Below, piece by piece: positions 34,836 through 46,615 of a stretch of 64,000 bases of DNA. Below the pieces are notes generated by a model that was not told the DNA's origin, did not search any database, and worked only from the letters and a program-made list of their open reading frames with translations. The translations under genes and the position numbers were made by a program. The stretch comes from Laburnicola sp. R22_1 (Eukaryota > Ascomycota > Dothideomycetes > Pleosporales > Didymosphaeriaceae), in assembly GCA_014281115.1 (NCBI GenBank), contig JACONQ010000016.1:124001-188000 (forward strand), read 5' to 3'. How positions within the stretch are numbered: position 1 is the stretch's first letter; each line of letters opens with the position of its first letter.

Positions 34836-34967
34836 TTTTATAATTACCTTTTTATGCTCTTTTTAATTACTAAGTAGGGGGCTCTGTTTTTTTTATTATA
34901 TTATTTAAGATAAAAGCCTTTATTATTCTACCCCTAAGTAGATTTAAATAACACCACAGACATGAAG
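34836..34967 (-). repeat. Short repeat R, copy 8 (3' end of X copy 2)
   Basis: Reverse orientation; ends near AACACCAC. Confidence 0.75.
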
Positions 34968-35012
34968 AAATAGTAAGAAAACTTTAAAAAATTAAATTTT
35001 ATATAGGTGACT

Positions 35013-35113
35013 TTTCTATCTACCTAGGAGTAGAATAATAAAGGCGTTTATATTAAATAATATAATAAAAAAGCAAAGCCCCTACCTAGTAATTAAAAAG
35101 AGTATAAAAAGGT
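35013..35113 (+). repeat. Short repeat R, copy 9
   Basis: Contains CTACCTAGGAGTAG and TTAAAAAGAGTATAAAAAGG. A fragment of another copy lies at 35362-35394. Confidence 0.7.
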
Positions 35114-35156
35114 AAAACTTTATATAAAAAAGTAATTTTTAGAAATCTATATACTA

Positions 35157-35341
35157 TTAAAGATCTTTATTATATAGAGATTCTAACTAAGGTTAAGTCT
35201 ACACTATATATAGAGAGGAGTAAAATAGAAGGCACTATAACCTAGTACCTAGCATATAGTAGTAGTAATAAAATATACACAAAATAACAATAATTTTATT
35301 ATTAGCATTCTGCACAATAGTATTATTAATAGTAGTTAAGA
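35157..35341. mobile_element. Unidentified 185-bp element related to 33111-34344
   Basis: Flanked by ATCTATATACTA (35145-35156 and 35342-35353), a 12-bp direct duplication. It shares its left end and about 185 bases with the 1.23 kb insertion. Confidence 0.65.
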
Positions 35342-35399
35342 ATCTATATACTATATATAATTTACTAAGTAGGAGGCTCTGCTTTTTTTATATTAGGAA

Positions 35400-35630
35400 A
35401 GTGTTTCTGCTTAACTATACGTATAGTGTGTAGATATACGCAGACTTACGTATTTATATATATTTTTATATAGGTAATTTACTAGTATAAAAATACTTAG
35501 AGATAAATAAACATACGTAGACTTGCGTAAATATATATAAATAGTCTAAATAAGTAATACTTTTAAAGCTTTATAACTTTTGTACTAGTGAAGCTATAAT
35601 TTTAATTTTTTAATAGATTTATAGAGAAAA
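35400..35630. other. AT-rich spacer with a 27-base direct repeat
   Basis: Contains two similar segments around ACGCAGACTTACGTAT and ACGTAGACTTGCGTAA, about 80 bases apart. No gene seen. Confidence 0.5.
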
Positions 35631-35632
35631 AG

Positions 35633-35747
35633 AGTACCTTTTACACTTTTTTTAATGACTAAGTAGGGGACTCTGCTTTTTTATTATGTTATTTGAGATA
35701 AAAGCCTTTGTTGTCCTATCCCTAGGTAGATAAAATAACGCCACATA
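35633..35747 (-). repeat. Short repeat R, copy 10
   Basis: Ends with AAAATAACGCCAC. Confidence 0.75.
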
Positions 35748-35839
35748 TATATTATATTAGTAGGAGGAATATCTGCTATTATTATAATATTTTTATTAGA
35801 AACCCCTTAGTCGCAAAAAAACTATATATTATATAATAT

Positions 35840-36915
35840 TATTATATATAGCGTTATTTTATCTACCTAGGGGTAGGACGATAAAGGCTTCCATCTTAAA
35901 TAATATAATAAAAAAGTAGAGCCTCCTGCTTAGTAATTAAAAATGGCGTAAAAAGGTAATAATAAGAAAAAGCATATTTAAACTACTAAGCGAGCTTAGT
36001 AGTCTTAGTATAAGACTTCTATAAGCAAAATTTTTACAAAGAGACTACTTAGAACTTTAGAAAAGATATAACTTTAGCGCGGCTATACTATAAACTATCT
36101 CTTCTCTACTATTCTAAGTTATAAACTGCTATTCTAATTATCGCAAATAGTATAAGTTAATATATTAATAGGTATATACTACTATGCTTATAGTAGTTAG
36201 AGAAGGGTAATATATACTAAATACACTAATGCTCTATTACTATATTAAGGTTGTCCTTAACAAATCTCTTATTATTACTATAGCTCTCTACCCTACTATC
36301 TATTTAAGTATTAATAGTGGCTTTACTAACGCTAAGGTACTTACTATTACTAAAAGTATATACTAAAGTTCTATATAACTATTACCTAGATAATAACTAT
36401 ACTAGAGTTCTATTTTATTTATAAGCTTGTCTAGCGTAAGGGATAGGTATACTTAACTATTTATAAGACTATTCTTATCTACTAGTTAGGTTAGTAGCTA
36501 GTCTAGTTTACTAAGGATAGAATAATTATATTTCTATACTAGTAGACATAATTACTCCTTATTAGTAACTAAATTTAAAAGAGAAGGCAAAAGGTAGAGA
36601 ATAAGCTCTAGTGTAATAAGAGTATTATATAGATCTATAAGATTCTTTTAGCTATTATTACTATTAAGTTAGCTTATCTAGCGCGCGAGTATAAATAACT
36701 AATAATAGTAGTAGTAATAAGCTAGGTGTGCTGTATATAGCGTAAGTAAACCTTATATAGATTAGAAGCTTATAGGGTATGAGACTATTAAGATATTTAA
36801 GGTTAGTCTTTAATTAGAATTAGGTGTAGTACATAGTAGTATATATAACCTTTTATATTAATCTACTTTAATCTTAAACTAAAAAAAGATTAAAAAAGTA
36901 TTTGGCAAGCCGATA
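35840..36915 (-). repeat. X repeat, copy 3 (inverted)
   Basis: Reverse of X copy 1, with its R end at 35840-35962 and its other end at GGCAAGCC near 36915. It lies head to head with X copy 4, 45-50 bases apart. Confidence 0.7.
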
Positions 36916-37099
36916 AATATTATTATATAAAAATATAGTACTAATAAAATATTATGTAAATTTTTAGGTTGGCTTACTAAACACCTTTTTTAATCTTTTT
37001 TTTTAGTTTAAGATTAAAGTAGGTTAAGATAGAAGGTTATTATATACTATATACATCACCTAATTCTAATTAAAAAACCTTAAATATTTAATAATAATA

Positions 37100-39288
37100 T
37101 ATTCTATTAGTAGCCCGGACAGTTTTTCTTGGCAACTTCGAGGTTCCTTATAACTTATTATAGAACACTACCAACGTTACTTTATAGTAACTTATAATAA
37201 CCTACTATAACTTACAATATACTAAGTTACTATTTAATTTACTTTTTACGTCGTGCAGCCTCTTTGCGCGGCTACTATAGCCGCGTAAAGCTAAGAAGTC
37301 TTTCTTAGCAATACGAACTTACAATAAGACTCCCTATAATATATAATATATTATCTACTATACTATACGTAGGCAATATATAGTATACTTATTATGATTC
37401 GTAGTAAAGCATACTATATCTTGAGTAGTACTTTATTTGATTTTTAGTCACTAAGTGTGTACTATTGCAAGATAAAGTTAACCCGTTATTTTTGGCCTTA
37501 TAGTAACCTATAATAAAATCACTCTAATTTACTATTAACACTATCTAAAAATAAGCCACTAAGGATAATATCTAACTCCTCCTCTATCTCTTTATCGATC
37601 TAATAGGTCCTTAAGTTGTGCCTAGGCTCTCCGCACCTCCCACAGCGGCGTTGTGTTAAGGAACCTACCTCTCCCTCACCACTATCTCGCGTCCTTTTTA
37701 ACAACTTCGCCCTAATAGAAGGGCTTTCTACTTCTAAATCTGCTCCCTAAGCAAAGCCTAGCGTCCTATCTTTCTAAATGCGCTTTCTTTTACGCGTTTT
37801 TCGCTTTGTTAGAACCTTAATTTGCTTCTTAAGTTCCTTAATACGGGTCTCTTAAAGTACACTATAGTAGAGTATGAGTTTAGCACGTTTTATAAGCTGT
37901 GAGTAGCTCGATTTAGTATTAGGTAGAGACCGAATAAAAGAGTTATATATGAGCTTTGACTAGGATCTAAACTTAAGGGTATTACTTAGGGTCCTGGCTT
38001 GCCATAGTGTATCTAGTGGGGTACCCTAAGGTGGAGTGTGAATACGCACATTAAGGCGATTTACTACTACTAACGCAATTAAAGGAATAAGCCTAGAGGC
38101 CTTAAAGGCTTCCTTATAGTTTTCTAGTGTAAATATATTAAAAAACGCGTTGCAAAAGACTAGTAGGAAGCCCTCTTTATTAATATAAAAGACGCGTTAG
38201 CGTGCTAAGTCCCGCACGCGCTAGGAGTACTTTAGCTTTAGTGACAAAACAGACCATATTAAGCGGCTAGAGGATATAAGATAAGTGCGCTAGCATACAA
38301 AGTGTTAGGATCTTCTGTTCTAGGTAATAATCCTTAAAATCCTAGGAGTAGTGGCTCTTATAGCTATCTAGAATAAGTAACCTCTATAACCCTACTATGC
38401 GCGACCTTATATACGCGTTAAAGTGTTTTAACCACGCGACTCTAAGCTCGCTATTAGTCTAGTCAGTCTTAGAGACTAAGAGCTTCTAATTGTGGGGAAT
38501 ACTAGTCTCCTTATACTACGCTAAGATATAGACTCGCCCTTTATAGATAATAAAGGGTGGGGTAGTATACCTAGTAGCGCAAATACTCTAAATTACTATA
38601 ACCCACTTGTAGTTGCCTAGCTAAATAAGCGTAGGTTAAGAATGTCTTTCTAAACTAGTTATAACCTTTATTAAGCTAATAACTTCTATCTAAAAGCCTA
38701 TCTTATTAAAGTTATAGATGTCTTTATCCTACACTCTATACTTGGCTTTTGTATCCTCCACTAGCTAAAACTATGCGTTTATAACCTCTAGGTCTTCCTA
38801 TTATATTCTCTATTAGTTCTTTGCTTAATTAAAAGCTATTTTAAGCTTAGGTACGCGCTGTACAAAGCGCTAAGCCTAGTATTATTCTATAAGGTCTCTA
38901 TACTGCGTAGCTAGTAGTTTATTAGCTATATCTTCTACCTTATCTAGCCAGAGTGCAAATCCTTATAAATCTAGGTTAAGGATATAATGTATAAGCGTCT
39001 ACTCTTTAGTTGTAGTAAGCTTTGCCATACCTAATTGTGTATTTGCTTAGGTAGTAATTCTGTTAATTTAATTGCTTAGAGTAGACTTTGGGATATTATA
39101 TGCTGCAGCAGCGCGTCACAGGCTTAAAATTTGCTTATTCTAATAGGCGTAAAGGGCAAGCTTAATTCTGCCTTCTTAATTAGATAATAACGCGTCGTGT
39201 TATTAAGACATTATAATTTATAGTGAAGTATTGTAGTCTTAGCAAAAACTGTCCGGCGGACTAATCTGTCCGGGCTACTAATAGAATA
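37100..39288 (-). mobile_element. Pogo/Fot-like DNA transposon D (about 2.19 kb)
   Basis: The terminal inverted repeats share ATTAGTAGCCCGGACAG, with TATATTCT outside. The boundary was set with a TA duplication at 37098-37099 and 39289-39290 but could shift by a few bases. It interrupts X copy 4 and carries a minus-strand transposase. Confidence 0.8.
37500..39211 (-). pseudogene. Pogo/Fot-like transposase of element D (degraded)
   Basis: From ATG 39211 the minus strand shows a psq-type helix-turn-helix (EGRIKLALYAY, RAAAAYNIPKSTLSN), a CENP-B-type second DNA-binding stretch (LIHYILNLDLQGFALWLDKV with one stop) and DDE-domain segments (YNFNKIGF, RYTTPPFIIYKGRVY, LLILDSYKSH). Many TAG/TAA codons and one TGA interrupt it. 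The left boundary is approximate. Confidence 0.8.
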
Positions 39289-39714
39289 TATTATAATAAT
39301 AGTTTAAACTTTAAACTTACTTACACCTTGCCTATACTCTATAAGCTTCTAATTTATATAAGATTTACTTATAGTGTATATAGCACACTTAGCTTATTAC
39401 CACTACTATTATTAGTTATCTGCGCTTACGCCGCTACATAGCGTACTTGCTTAGATAAGCTAACTTAGCAATAATAGTAATAATAGCTAGAAGAATCTTA
39501 TAAATTTATATAACACTCTTACTACACTAAAGCTTATTAATAAAGACCTTATTATCTTTTTATGTCTTCTACTAGAGGATTCTATTACTAATAAGAAGTA
39601 ATTGCGTTAACTAGAATAGAAATAACGTACTTTGCACTCGAGTCGGACACTCTATCGAGTCGGACACTTTGCCAAGACCCCACCAAAACGTACTATCAGC
39701 AATAGTATAACGCG

Positions 39715-41067
39715 ATGCCTTAACTACACAATAAACTACTAGCGTTAAAAGAAGCGCGTATACAGCTTGCGATCTAGGCTATTAAATAAGACGCGACACT
39801 CTCTTAGCGACGCGCTGCAGCTATCTATAACATCTTTTAAAGTACACTTAGCAACTAACGCGCTAGAAAGATGTTTAGACGCAACTGCGCACCCAACAAA
39901 ATAAGACTTACTATAAGAGAGAAGTAGGCGATTGTGGAGCATATACTCGACCTAGACGCGCGAGGATTTCTGCCTTAGCTCGATGCTATAAAAGATATGG
40001 CTAATTCTTTACTAGCTGCACGCCACTATGAGCTAGTTGGCCAGAGGTGGCCTTATGACTTTGTTAAGCGCCAGCCAGAGCTTAAAGTCAAGTTCAATTA
40101 AAAGTACGACTATAAGAGAGCTCTCTAGAAGGATCCTAAGGTGATATAAGACTGGTTCCGGCTTGTGGAGAATATAAAGGCCAAATATAGTATCCTAGAT
40201 AAGGACACCTACAATTTTGATAAAGCAGACTTTATAATAGGCATAATATTAACTAGAGCAGTAGTTATAGGCTCTGAGCGTTAAGGACGGCTAAAGTAGG
40301 TGCAGCAGGGCAATAGGGAGTGGACAACAGTTATCTAAGGCATTAATGCGACGGGGTGGTGGATCCCACCCTTTATTATCTTTGGGGGCAAGCACCACCT
40401 CTCCGCCTAGTATAAGGAGAAGGATCTACCTTATAATTGGGTTATTGCAGTCTCTAAGAACAGCTAGACAATAAATAAGCTTAGTCTATAGTGGCTAAAG
40501 CACTTTAATAAGTATACAAAGAGGCGTGTTATTGGCACAATACATTTGCTTATTCTTAATAGCCATAAGAGTTACAACTTGTTCGAATTCGAACAGTATT
40601 GCAAGAAGAGCAATATTGTTACTCTCTATATGCCCTCGCATTCGTCGCACCTCTTGCAGCCACTTGATGTAGGCTGTTTCGCGCCTTTAAAAAAGGCGTA
40701 TGGGCGCCAAGCTGAGGATTTGATGCGCAACCACATCACGCACATCACTAAAATTGAGTTCCTGCCTTGCTTTATTGCTGCTTTTAAGGCTTCGTTTACT
40801 GAAAGTAATATTAAAGGAGGCTTTCAAGGTGCTGGCCTAGTGCCCCACAACCTAGAAGCTGTGATATCGCAGCTTGACGTCCGCCTGCGTACGCCTCCAC
40901 TTTGTACTATTCGCGATAGTACATGGGAGTCGCAAACTCCGCGAAATAGTACAGAACTTGGGTCGCAATCGACGCTGGTTAAGCAGAGGATTTAAAGGCA
41001 TGTAGATAGTTCCCTAACTTATATGGTTGAGGCGATGGAAAAGCTCGTTAAAGGCGCTGAGATGATA
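39715..41067 (+). pseudogene. Pogo/Fot-like transposase of element A, 5' part
   Basis: From ATG 39715: a psq-type helix-turn-helix, a CENP-B-type domain (IVEHILDLDARGFLP), then DDE-domain landmarks FIIFGGKHH, LLILNSHKSYN and MPSHSSHLLQPLDVGCFAPL. A stretch of 149 codons (40546-40992) is still open. All interruptions seen are TAG or TAA. The frame stops at the TA where element B entered and resumes at 45289. Confidence 0.88.
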
Positions 41068-43179
41068 ACGTGTCCGTGCGCGTGATGCACGGATTCGCGT
41101 GATGCACGCTTGGCCCGAAAACAGTCAAACTTCCACACTACACAACTCCACCAATATGGCTCCGATTGACGATGCGCTTGCAGAGATAGACTCGCTAGAT
41201 CCTAGCGATAGACTTTGTTATACAAAAATAGCTAATAAGCATGGCGTTGGACGCTTAACTCTATCGCGGCGGTACCGCGCAGTTACACAGTCGCACGCGT
41301 CAAAGATTACTAACTAATAAAAGCTTACTCCACAACAAGAGGTAGAGCTTGTTAAATACATAGAAAGGCTCACAGCGCGTCACTTGCCACCTACAAGAGA
41401 GATGATACGAAATTTCGCGTTAACAATAGCCAAGGAGCTAGTGAGCGAGAGCTGGGTTACGCGCTTTATTAACCAACACAGTATCCATCTTATTTCTTAA
41501 TGGGCAGCTGGTATGGATAGTAATCGCCACTAAGCCAACTTAGGGGATAAATACAGTCTGTATTTCAATCTCCTAGGTGACAAAATTAAGGAATACGATA
41601 TCGAGCCTCGTCACACGTACAATATGGATAAAAAAGGCTTCTTAATTGGTATTGTTGGCCGATTAAAACAAGTGTTTAGCAGACAAATATAGGAGAATAA
41701 GGAGGTTACAGCATCTCTCTAAGATGGCTCTTGTGAATAGATTACCCTCCTAGCGTGTGTGTGTGCTGATAGATTAGCCTTACTACTAGGCCTTATCTAT
41801 TAGTCTACTAACAGCGGCATACAATTGAGCTAGGTTAAGAATATTAAGGCAGGAAAGCATAGCGTACACGTCTCCTCTTCACCCTTAGGCTGGACAAACA
41901 ATAATATTGGCCTTGCCTGGCTTAAGCAGGTGTTTAATCGCTACACTAAGGCAAAAGCTTAATAATCTTACTAACTACTTATCCTTAATAGCTATAGATC
42001 TCATATTACTATGGATTTTATCGATTACTGCGATTAGAATAGGATCCTCCTAGCTATACTCCCCCCTTATTCGACGCATACGCTTTAGCCACTTAATGTA
42101 GTGCTCTTTAAGCCTCTCTTATCAGCCTACTTAGCTGAGCTCACGACCTACCTCCAAGAGAGCCAAGGCCTAGTCCTGATTAAGAAAGGCGACTTCTTCC
42201 CTCTCTTCTAGAAGGCCTGGATAAGCTCCTTTAAAGAAGAGATGATCCTTAAGTCTTTTAAGGCCACTAGTATATCACCTTTCAACCCAGAAGTTATACT
42301 TAAAAGATTCAAGAAAACCACACAGGATGATGACTAGGGATCACAAGAGAGCTCTGAGTTAGTACTTAGTGGGGGCAACTGGCGTGAGCTAGATCGCCTT
42401 GTACAAGCTACAGAGCAACAGAGTAGGAAGGACGCGCAGAAGCTTAGTCGCTCACTCTACTATATCTTAGCTAAAGTTTAGCTACTCCACCACAAGAATG
42501 CTGGATTAAGAGAAGCTCTTGCCACTAAGAAGAAGTATAAGAAGAAAGGCAAGCCTCTAGATCTTCAACAACGTTAGGAGTACTATGGGGGAGTAGTTTT
42601 CTAGTCACTAAGCAAGGTTAGGGAGGCTCGCGTACGCCAGTCTATAAAGGAGCAAGAGGAGAAGGAGCAGAAGCTTTAAAAAGCTAAGACAGCTAAGTTA
42701 AGGAAGGCAGCTAAGCTATACAAGGAGAAAATTGCAGAGGAGAAGCGTGTGGCGCAGAAGGCAGCCAAAGTAGCTAGGGAGAAGGAGAGGCTTAAGAAGG
42801 CTGTAGAGCGCGCTTGCCAGAAGGAGGCAGCTAACGCAGCAAAAGCTCTACAATCTGCCTAAAAGGGTAAAAGAAAGGCCTCGCAGCCATCTATACAAAG
42901 CAACAAGCGTTAGAAACGTGTGGTTGACGCTCTAGCTACTAAGGAGGCCTTAGGTGCCGCATTAGCAGCTCCACCTAAGACTACGCGGCACAGCCGCAAC
43001 GTTAAGCTTCTAAGAAAATATCAGTAGCGCAGGTTAATCGCAAGCATTAATAGAGCACTCTACTAAAAAATCTTGCAATATTCGCTACTATATGTGGCTC
43101 TATAGCCTCATTTCTCGTAGAGCTGTTATGGTGTTGTGCGTGCATCACGCGAATCCGTGCATCACGCGCACGGACACGT
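41068..43179 (+). mobile_element. Pogo/Fot-like DNA transposon B (2112 bp), inside A
   Basis: Perfect 41-base terminal inverted repeats begin ACGTGTCCGTGCGCGTGATG. It is flanked by TA (41066-41067 and 43180-43181), and the right TA is shared with element C. Confidence 0.92.
41156..43066 (+). pseudogene. Pogo/Fot-like transposase of element B
   Basis: 636 codons from ATG 41156 to TAA 43064 stay in a single frame with no frameshift. Motifs: an HTH region with YTKIANKHGVGRLTLSRRYR; a CENP-B-type stretch with REMIRNFALTIAKE; DDE landmarks YNMDKKGFLIGI, GWTNNNIGLAWLKQVF, LLILNSYRSHITMDF and PLNVVLFKPL; then a long lysine/glutamate coiled-coil tail. Many in-frame TAG/TAA codons are present, as expected from RIP. 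Confidence 0.87.
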
Positions 43180-43181
43180 TA

Positions 43182-45288
43182 ACGTGTCTGTGCGCGTGCC
43201 GAGCCACTTCGCGTGCCGAGCCACCCAACACCAAAACGCTAAATAATCGCCTGAATTTGACGCGTTATAACTCCACCAATATGAGGGCAATCGAGGATGC
43301 GATTGCAGCTATTAAATCTTTAAATCCAGGGGAATTATTTTCGTACAGAAATATTGCTGCCACCTACGGTGTAGATCGAACTACGTTATCCCGAAGACAC
43401 AAGCGCGTTTAGGCACCAAATGAAGCTAAGAACATCAACTAGTAGAAACTCAACCTATAGCAAGAGCAGGAGCTTGTAAAATATATTAAAGGACTCACAG
43501 AGAGACATATACCACCTACTAGGGAGATGGTACGAAATTTCGCCTCTATAGTAGCCAAGGAGGCAGTTAGCGAGAGCTGGGTTACCCGCTTTATTAACCG
43601 ACACAGCATTTATCTTATCTCGCAATAGATAGTTGGTATAGACAGCAATCGCCACAAAGCTAATTTAGGGGATAAATATTGCCTCTACTTTCAGCTCCTA
43701 TATGACAAGATTAATTAATATTAAATAGATCCTTGTTATACCTACAATATGGATAAGAAAGGCTTTATAATTGGTGTTGTTGGCAGATTAAAGAGAATAT
43801 TTAGCTGACGAATGTGGGAGAAGAAGGAGGTTAGGGCATCACTCTAGGATGGAAACCGCGCGTGGATCACGCTCCTAGCATGTATATGCGCTAATAGATC
43901 TGCTCTGCCTCCTAGCCTAATCTATGAGGCTGCTAACAAAGGCATCTAATTAGCCTGGGTAGAAGACATTAAGGTAGGAGAACATAAAGTCTTTATCACC
44001 TTATCACCCTCTGGCTGGACGAACAATAATATTGGTCTTGCCTAGCTTGAACAGGTATTCGATCGCTGTACAAAAGAGAAGACTCGACGAGCATATTGGC
44101 TCCTAATCCTAGACGGCTATGGATCCCACATTATAATGGATTTTATTGACTACTATAATAAGCATAGGATTCTACTTGCTATCCTGCCTCCTTATTTAAC
44201 TTATACGCGTTAGCTACTTAACGTTGCAATGTTCAAGCCTCTATTAACTGCCTACTTAGCTAAGCTCTCGAAATACCTTAACGCAGGCTAAGGCCTAGTT
44301 TCTATTAAGAAGGGCAATTTCTTTCCACTATTCTGGAAGGCATGGCAGGCCTCCTTTAAGGAATTAACAATCCTTAGCTCTTTTAGAGCAACAGGCATAT
44401 TACTACCTGATCCTTATCTAATCCTTAATAGATTCACTAGATCTCAAGAATTAAGAGAAAGCTCCTTATCCCTACTAAGCGATTATGATTGGAGAAAGGT
44501 AGATAGGCTCGTACGCTCTGCAGTTAAGGATCAGAGTAGTAAGGATACGCAGAAGCTTCGTTAATCGCTCTACTATCTATCTGTTTAAAATGAGCTACTC
44601 CACCACGATATTAATGGGCTTAGGAAGGCACTGTCTACAAAGCAGAAGCGTAAGAAGAAGGGCAAAGCTCTAGATCTCTAATAGCGCAAGGAGTATCACA
44701 GTGGGTTAGTGTTCTAGTTACCTAGGAAGGTGAGAGAGGCACGTGTCCGTCAATCTATTAAGGGGTAGGAGGATAAGGAGCAGCAGCTTCAAAAAGCAGA
44801 GACAGCAGAGCTAAAGAAGGCAGCTAGACTATACAAGGAGAAAATCTAGCAGGAAAAGCGTGCTGCGCGAGAGGCAGCGAAGGAGGCAAGAGAGAAGGAG
44901 AGAGCTAAAAAGGCAGCTTAGCGCGCTGCCTAGAAGTCTGCCTGCGACGCAAAAAAAGCTCTACAGTTATCTAAAAAGGGTAAGAGGAAGGCCTCTTAGC
45001 CATCTCTACAGAGTAGAAAACGTTAGAAACGTGTTGTTGATGCTTTAGATGTTGAGGAGTCCTCAGAGGGCGCATCTGCTGCCCTAACTGTCTCTACACG
45101 TCGCGGCTGCAATGTTAAGCTTCTAGACAGATATAAATAGTGCAAATTAATCGCAAGGATCTATTTAGTGCCCCTCTAGACTGTAATAATATTAATTGTG
45201 GGTGGCTCTATAGCTTCATTTTTGCATAAGCTGTTATGGTGTTGGGTGACTCGTCACGCGAAGTGGCTCGGCACGCGCATAGACACGT
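43182..45288 (+). mobile_element. Pogo/Fot-like DNA transposon C (2107 bp), next to B
   Basis: Terminal inverted repeats of about 50 bases begin ACGTGTCTGTGCGCGTGCCG (left) and ACGTGTCTATGCGCGTGCCG (right, read inward). TA lies on both sides (43180-43181 and 45289-45290). It is in the same orientation as B and homologous to it. Confidence 0.9.
43281..45179 (+). pseudogene. Pogo/Fot-like transposase of element C
   Basis: 632 codons from ATG 43281 to TAG 45177 in one frame. It resembles the element B transposase throughout (for example REMVRNFASIVAKE, YNMDKKGFIIGVVGRLK, GWTNNNIGLA, LLILDGYGSHIIMDF) and ends in the same charged coiled-coil region. Interruptions are mostly TAG/TAA. B and C are related but clearly diverged families. 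Confidence 0.87.
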
Positions 45289-45590
45289 TAGGGCATTCTT
45301 TAGTATTAATAACCAAACACAACGCCGAACTTTAAGCTGCTAATAAGGCCGCCACACAATATAAATTATATAAAAGAAAGCGATTGCAGCAAGAAGGAGT
45401 CCTTATAGTTGAAGAGGGCTAGCGACTGGCTACTCTAAAGGACTTTGGGGTGCGTAGTGATGGCAAGAAGGCAAAGAAGAGGGTGCGCACTAATAGAGGC
45501 GAATCCGCTTAATAGCGCTGTGGACGCTGCGGCAAGCCTAGGCACAATAAAAAAACCTATAGACAGCTTATAGAAGTAGATTCTAAATAG
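45289..45590 (+). pseudogene. Transposase of element A, 3' part with CCHC zinc knuckle
   Basis: Resumes the element A frame directly after element C. It encodes a charged region (ATLKDFGVRSDGKKAKKRV) and a C-terminal zinc-knuckle-like RCGRCGKPRHNKKTY, in which the last Cys of the CX2CX4HX4C pattern has become Tyr (TGT or TGC to TAT, a G-to-A change). It ends at TAG 45588. Confidence 0.8.
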
Positions 45591-46054
45591 TTTAGCCTAT
45601 TTAGACTATTGAAAATAGTTTATGTTGACTCTATACTATCGTGAATAGTACAGAACTTGGTGGGGTCTTGGCAAAGTGTCCGACTCGATGGAGTGTCCGA
45701 CTCGAGTGAAGTACGTTATAGTCTTACTATCCTTTATAAACTAGATTAGCTACTAGCCTAACTAGTACACGTAAATAGCGTTATAAATAATTAAGTATAC
45801 CTATCTATTACACTAAATAAGTATCTTATAAATAGAATAGAATTCTAGTATAGTTACCTTAGTAGTAGTAGCATAAATCTTTAGCGTGTACTTTTTAGTA
45901 ATAATAAGTACTTTTTTAAAAATAACGTTAATGCCTAGATAGATAGTAGGGCTTAGAGAAATAGTAGAGACTTTGTTAAGGAGAACTTTAATATAGTAAT
46001 AGAGTAATAGTGTATCTAGTATATATTACTCTTATTTTACTACTTATAAGAAAT

Positions 46055-46272
46055 TGTCAGATTGGATAGGTGATCCGAACAACTATCGTGAGTGGCAGGA
46101 GAGAGATGAAACAGCCCCTACCCAAATAGGGATAGTATGGAGGATTAGCCAAGAACTAAAACAGCGCACAAGCAGACCTCTAGAGGGAGAACACTCTTAA
46201 GAACAACAATAACTAACATTACGCATTATTAAGATATGGACTTTATTCATTAATAAATCCTTTAATCTGATA
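46055..46272 (+). repeat. Solo LTR of the Copia 2 family
   Basis: 218 bp starting TGTCAGATTGGATAGG and ending ATCTGATA, similar to the 227-bp Copia 2 LTRs. Flanked by GAAAT on both sides (46050-46054 and 46273-46277). It interrupts X copy 4. Confidence 0.9.
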
Positions 46273-46488
46273 GAAATATACCTATTAATATATTAACTTA
46301 TATTATTTATAATAATTTAGATAGTAGTTTATAACTTAGAATAGTAAAGAAAGAATAAATAACTATAGTATTACTACGCTAAAGTTTTATCCATTTTCTA
46401 AAGTTCTAAGTAGTCTCTTTGTAAAAATTTACATATAGAAGCTTTGCGCTAAGACTACTAAGCTTACTTAGTATTTTAAACGCGCATT

Positions 46489-46606
46489 TTTAATTACCTT
46501 TTTATGCTCTTTTTAGTTACTAAGTAGGGGCTCTGCTTTTATTATTATAATATTTAAGATAAAAGCCTTTATTATTCTACTTCTAGGTAGATAATTTAAT
46601 AATATA
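46489..46606 (-). repeat. Short repeat R, copy 11 (3' end of X copy 4)
   Basis: Reverse orientation, with GTAGGGGCTCTGCTTTT and AAGATAAAAGCCTTTATTAT. Confidence 0.75.
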
Positions 46607-46615
46607 TATAAATTT

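Larger units (their letters stand above)
32527..34967 (+). repeat. X repeat, copy 2, with two insertions
   Basis: Begins AGCGTACTAAATACC and ends in an R unit (34836-34967). Compared with X copy 1 it is interrupted at 33111-34344 by an unidentified element and at 34510-34632 by a single R unit, each with target duplications. Confidence 0.7.
39625..45716 (+). mobile_element. Pogo/Fot-like DNA transposon A (net 1.87 kb), containing B and C
   Basis: Terminal inverted repeats of about 60 bases begin ACGTACTT and share CACTCGAGTCGGACAC. A TA duplication flanks the element (39623-39624 and 45717-45718) inside X copy 4. Elements B and C occupy 41068-45288; without them the element is about 1869 bp, a normal Fot-like size. 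Confidence 0.9.
36960..46606 (+). repeat. X repeat, copy 4, split into four pieces by insertions
   Basis: The pieces are 36960-37099, 39289-39624, 45717-46054 and 46273-46606, in the order expected from X copy 1. The gaps are pogo-like element D, pogo-like element A (with B and C inside) and a solo LTR. Confidence 0.75.

Noticed and set aside
40546..40995. 149-codon open frame as an intact gene
   Set aside because: It is a surviving open stretch of the element A transposase; the same frame has stops on either side.
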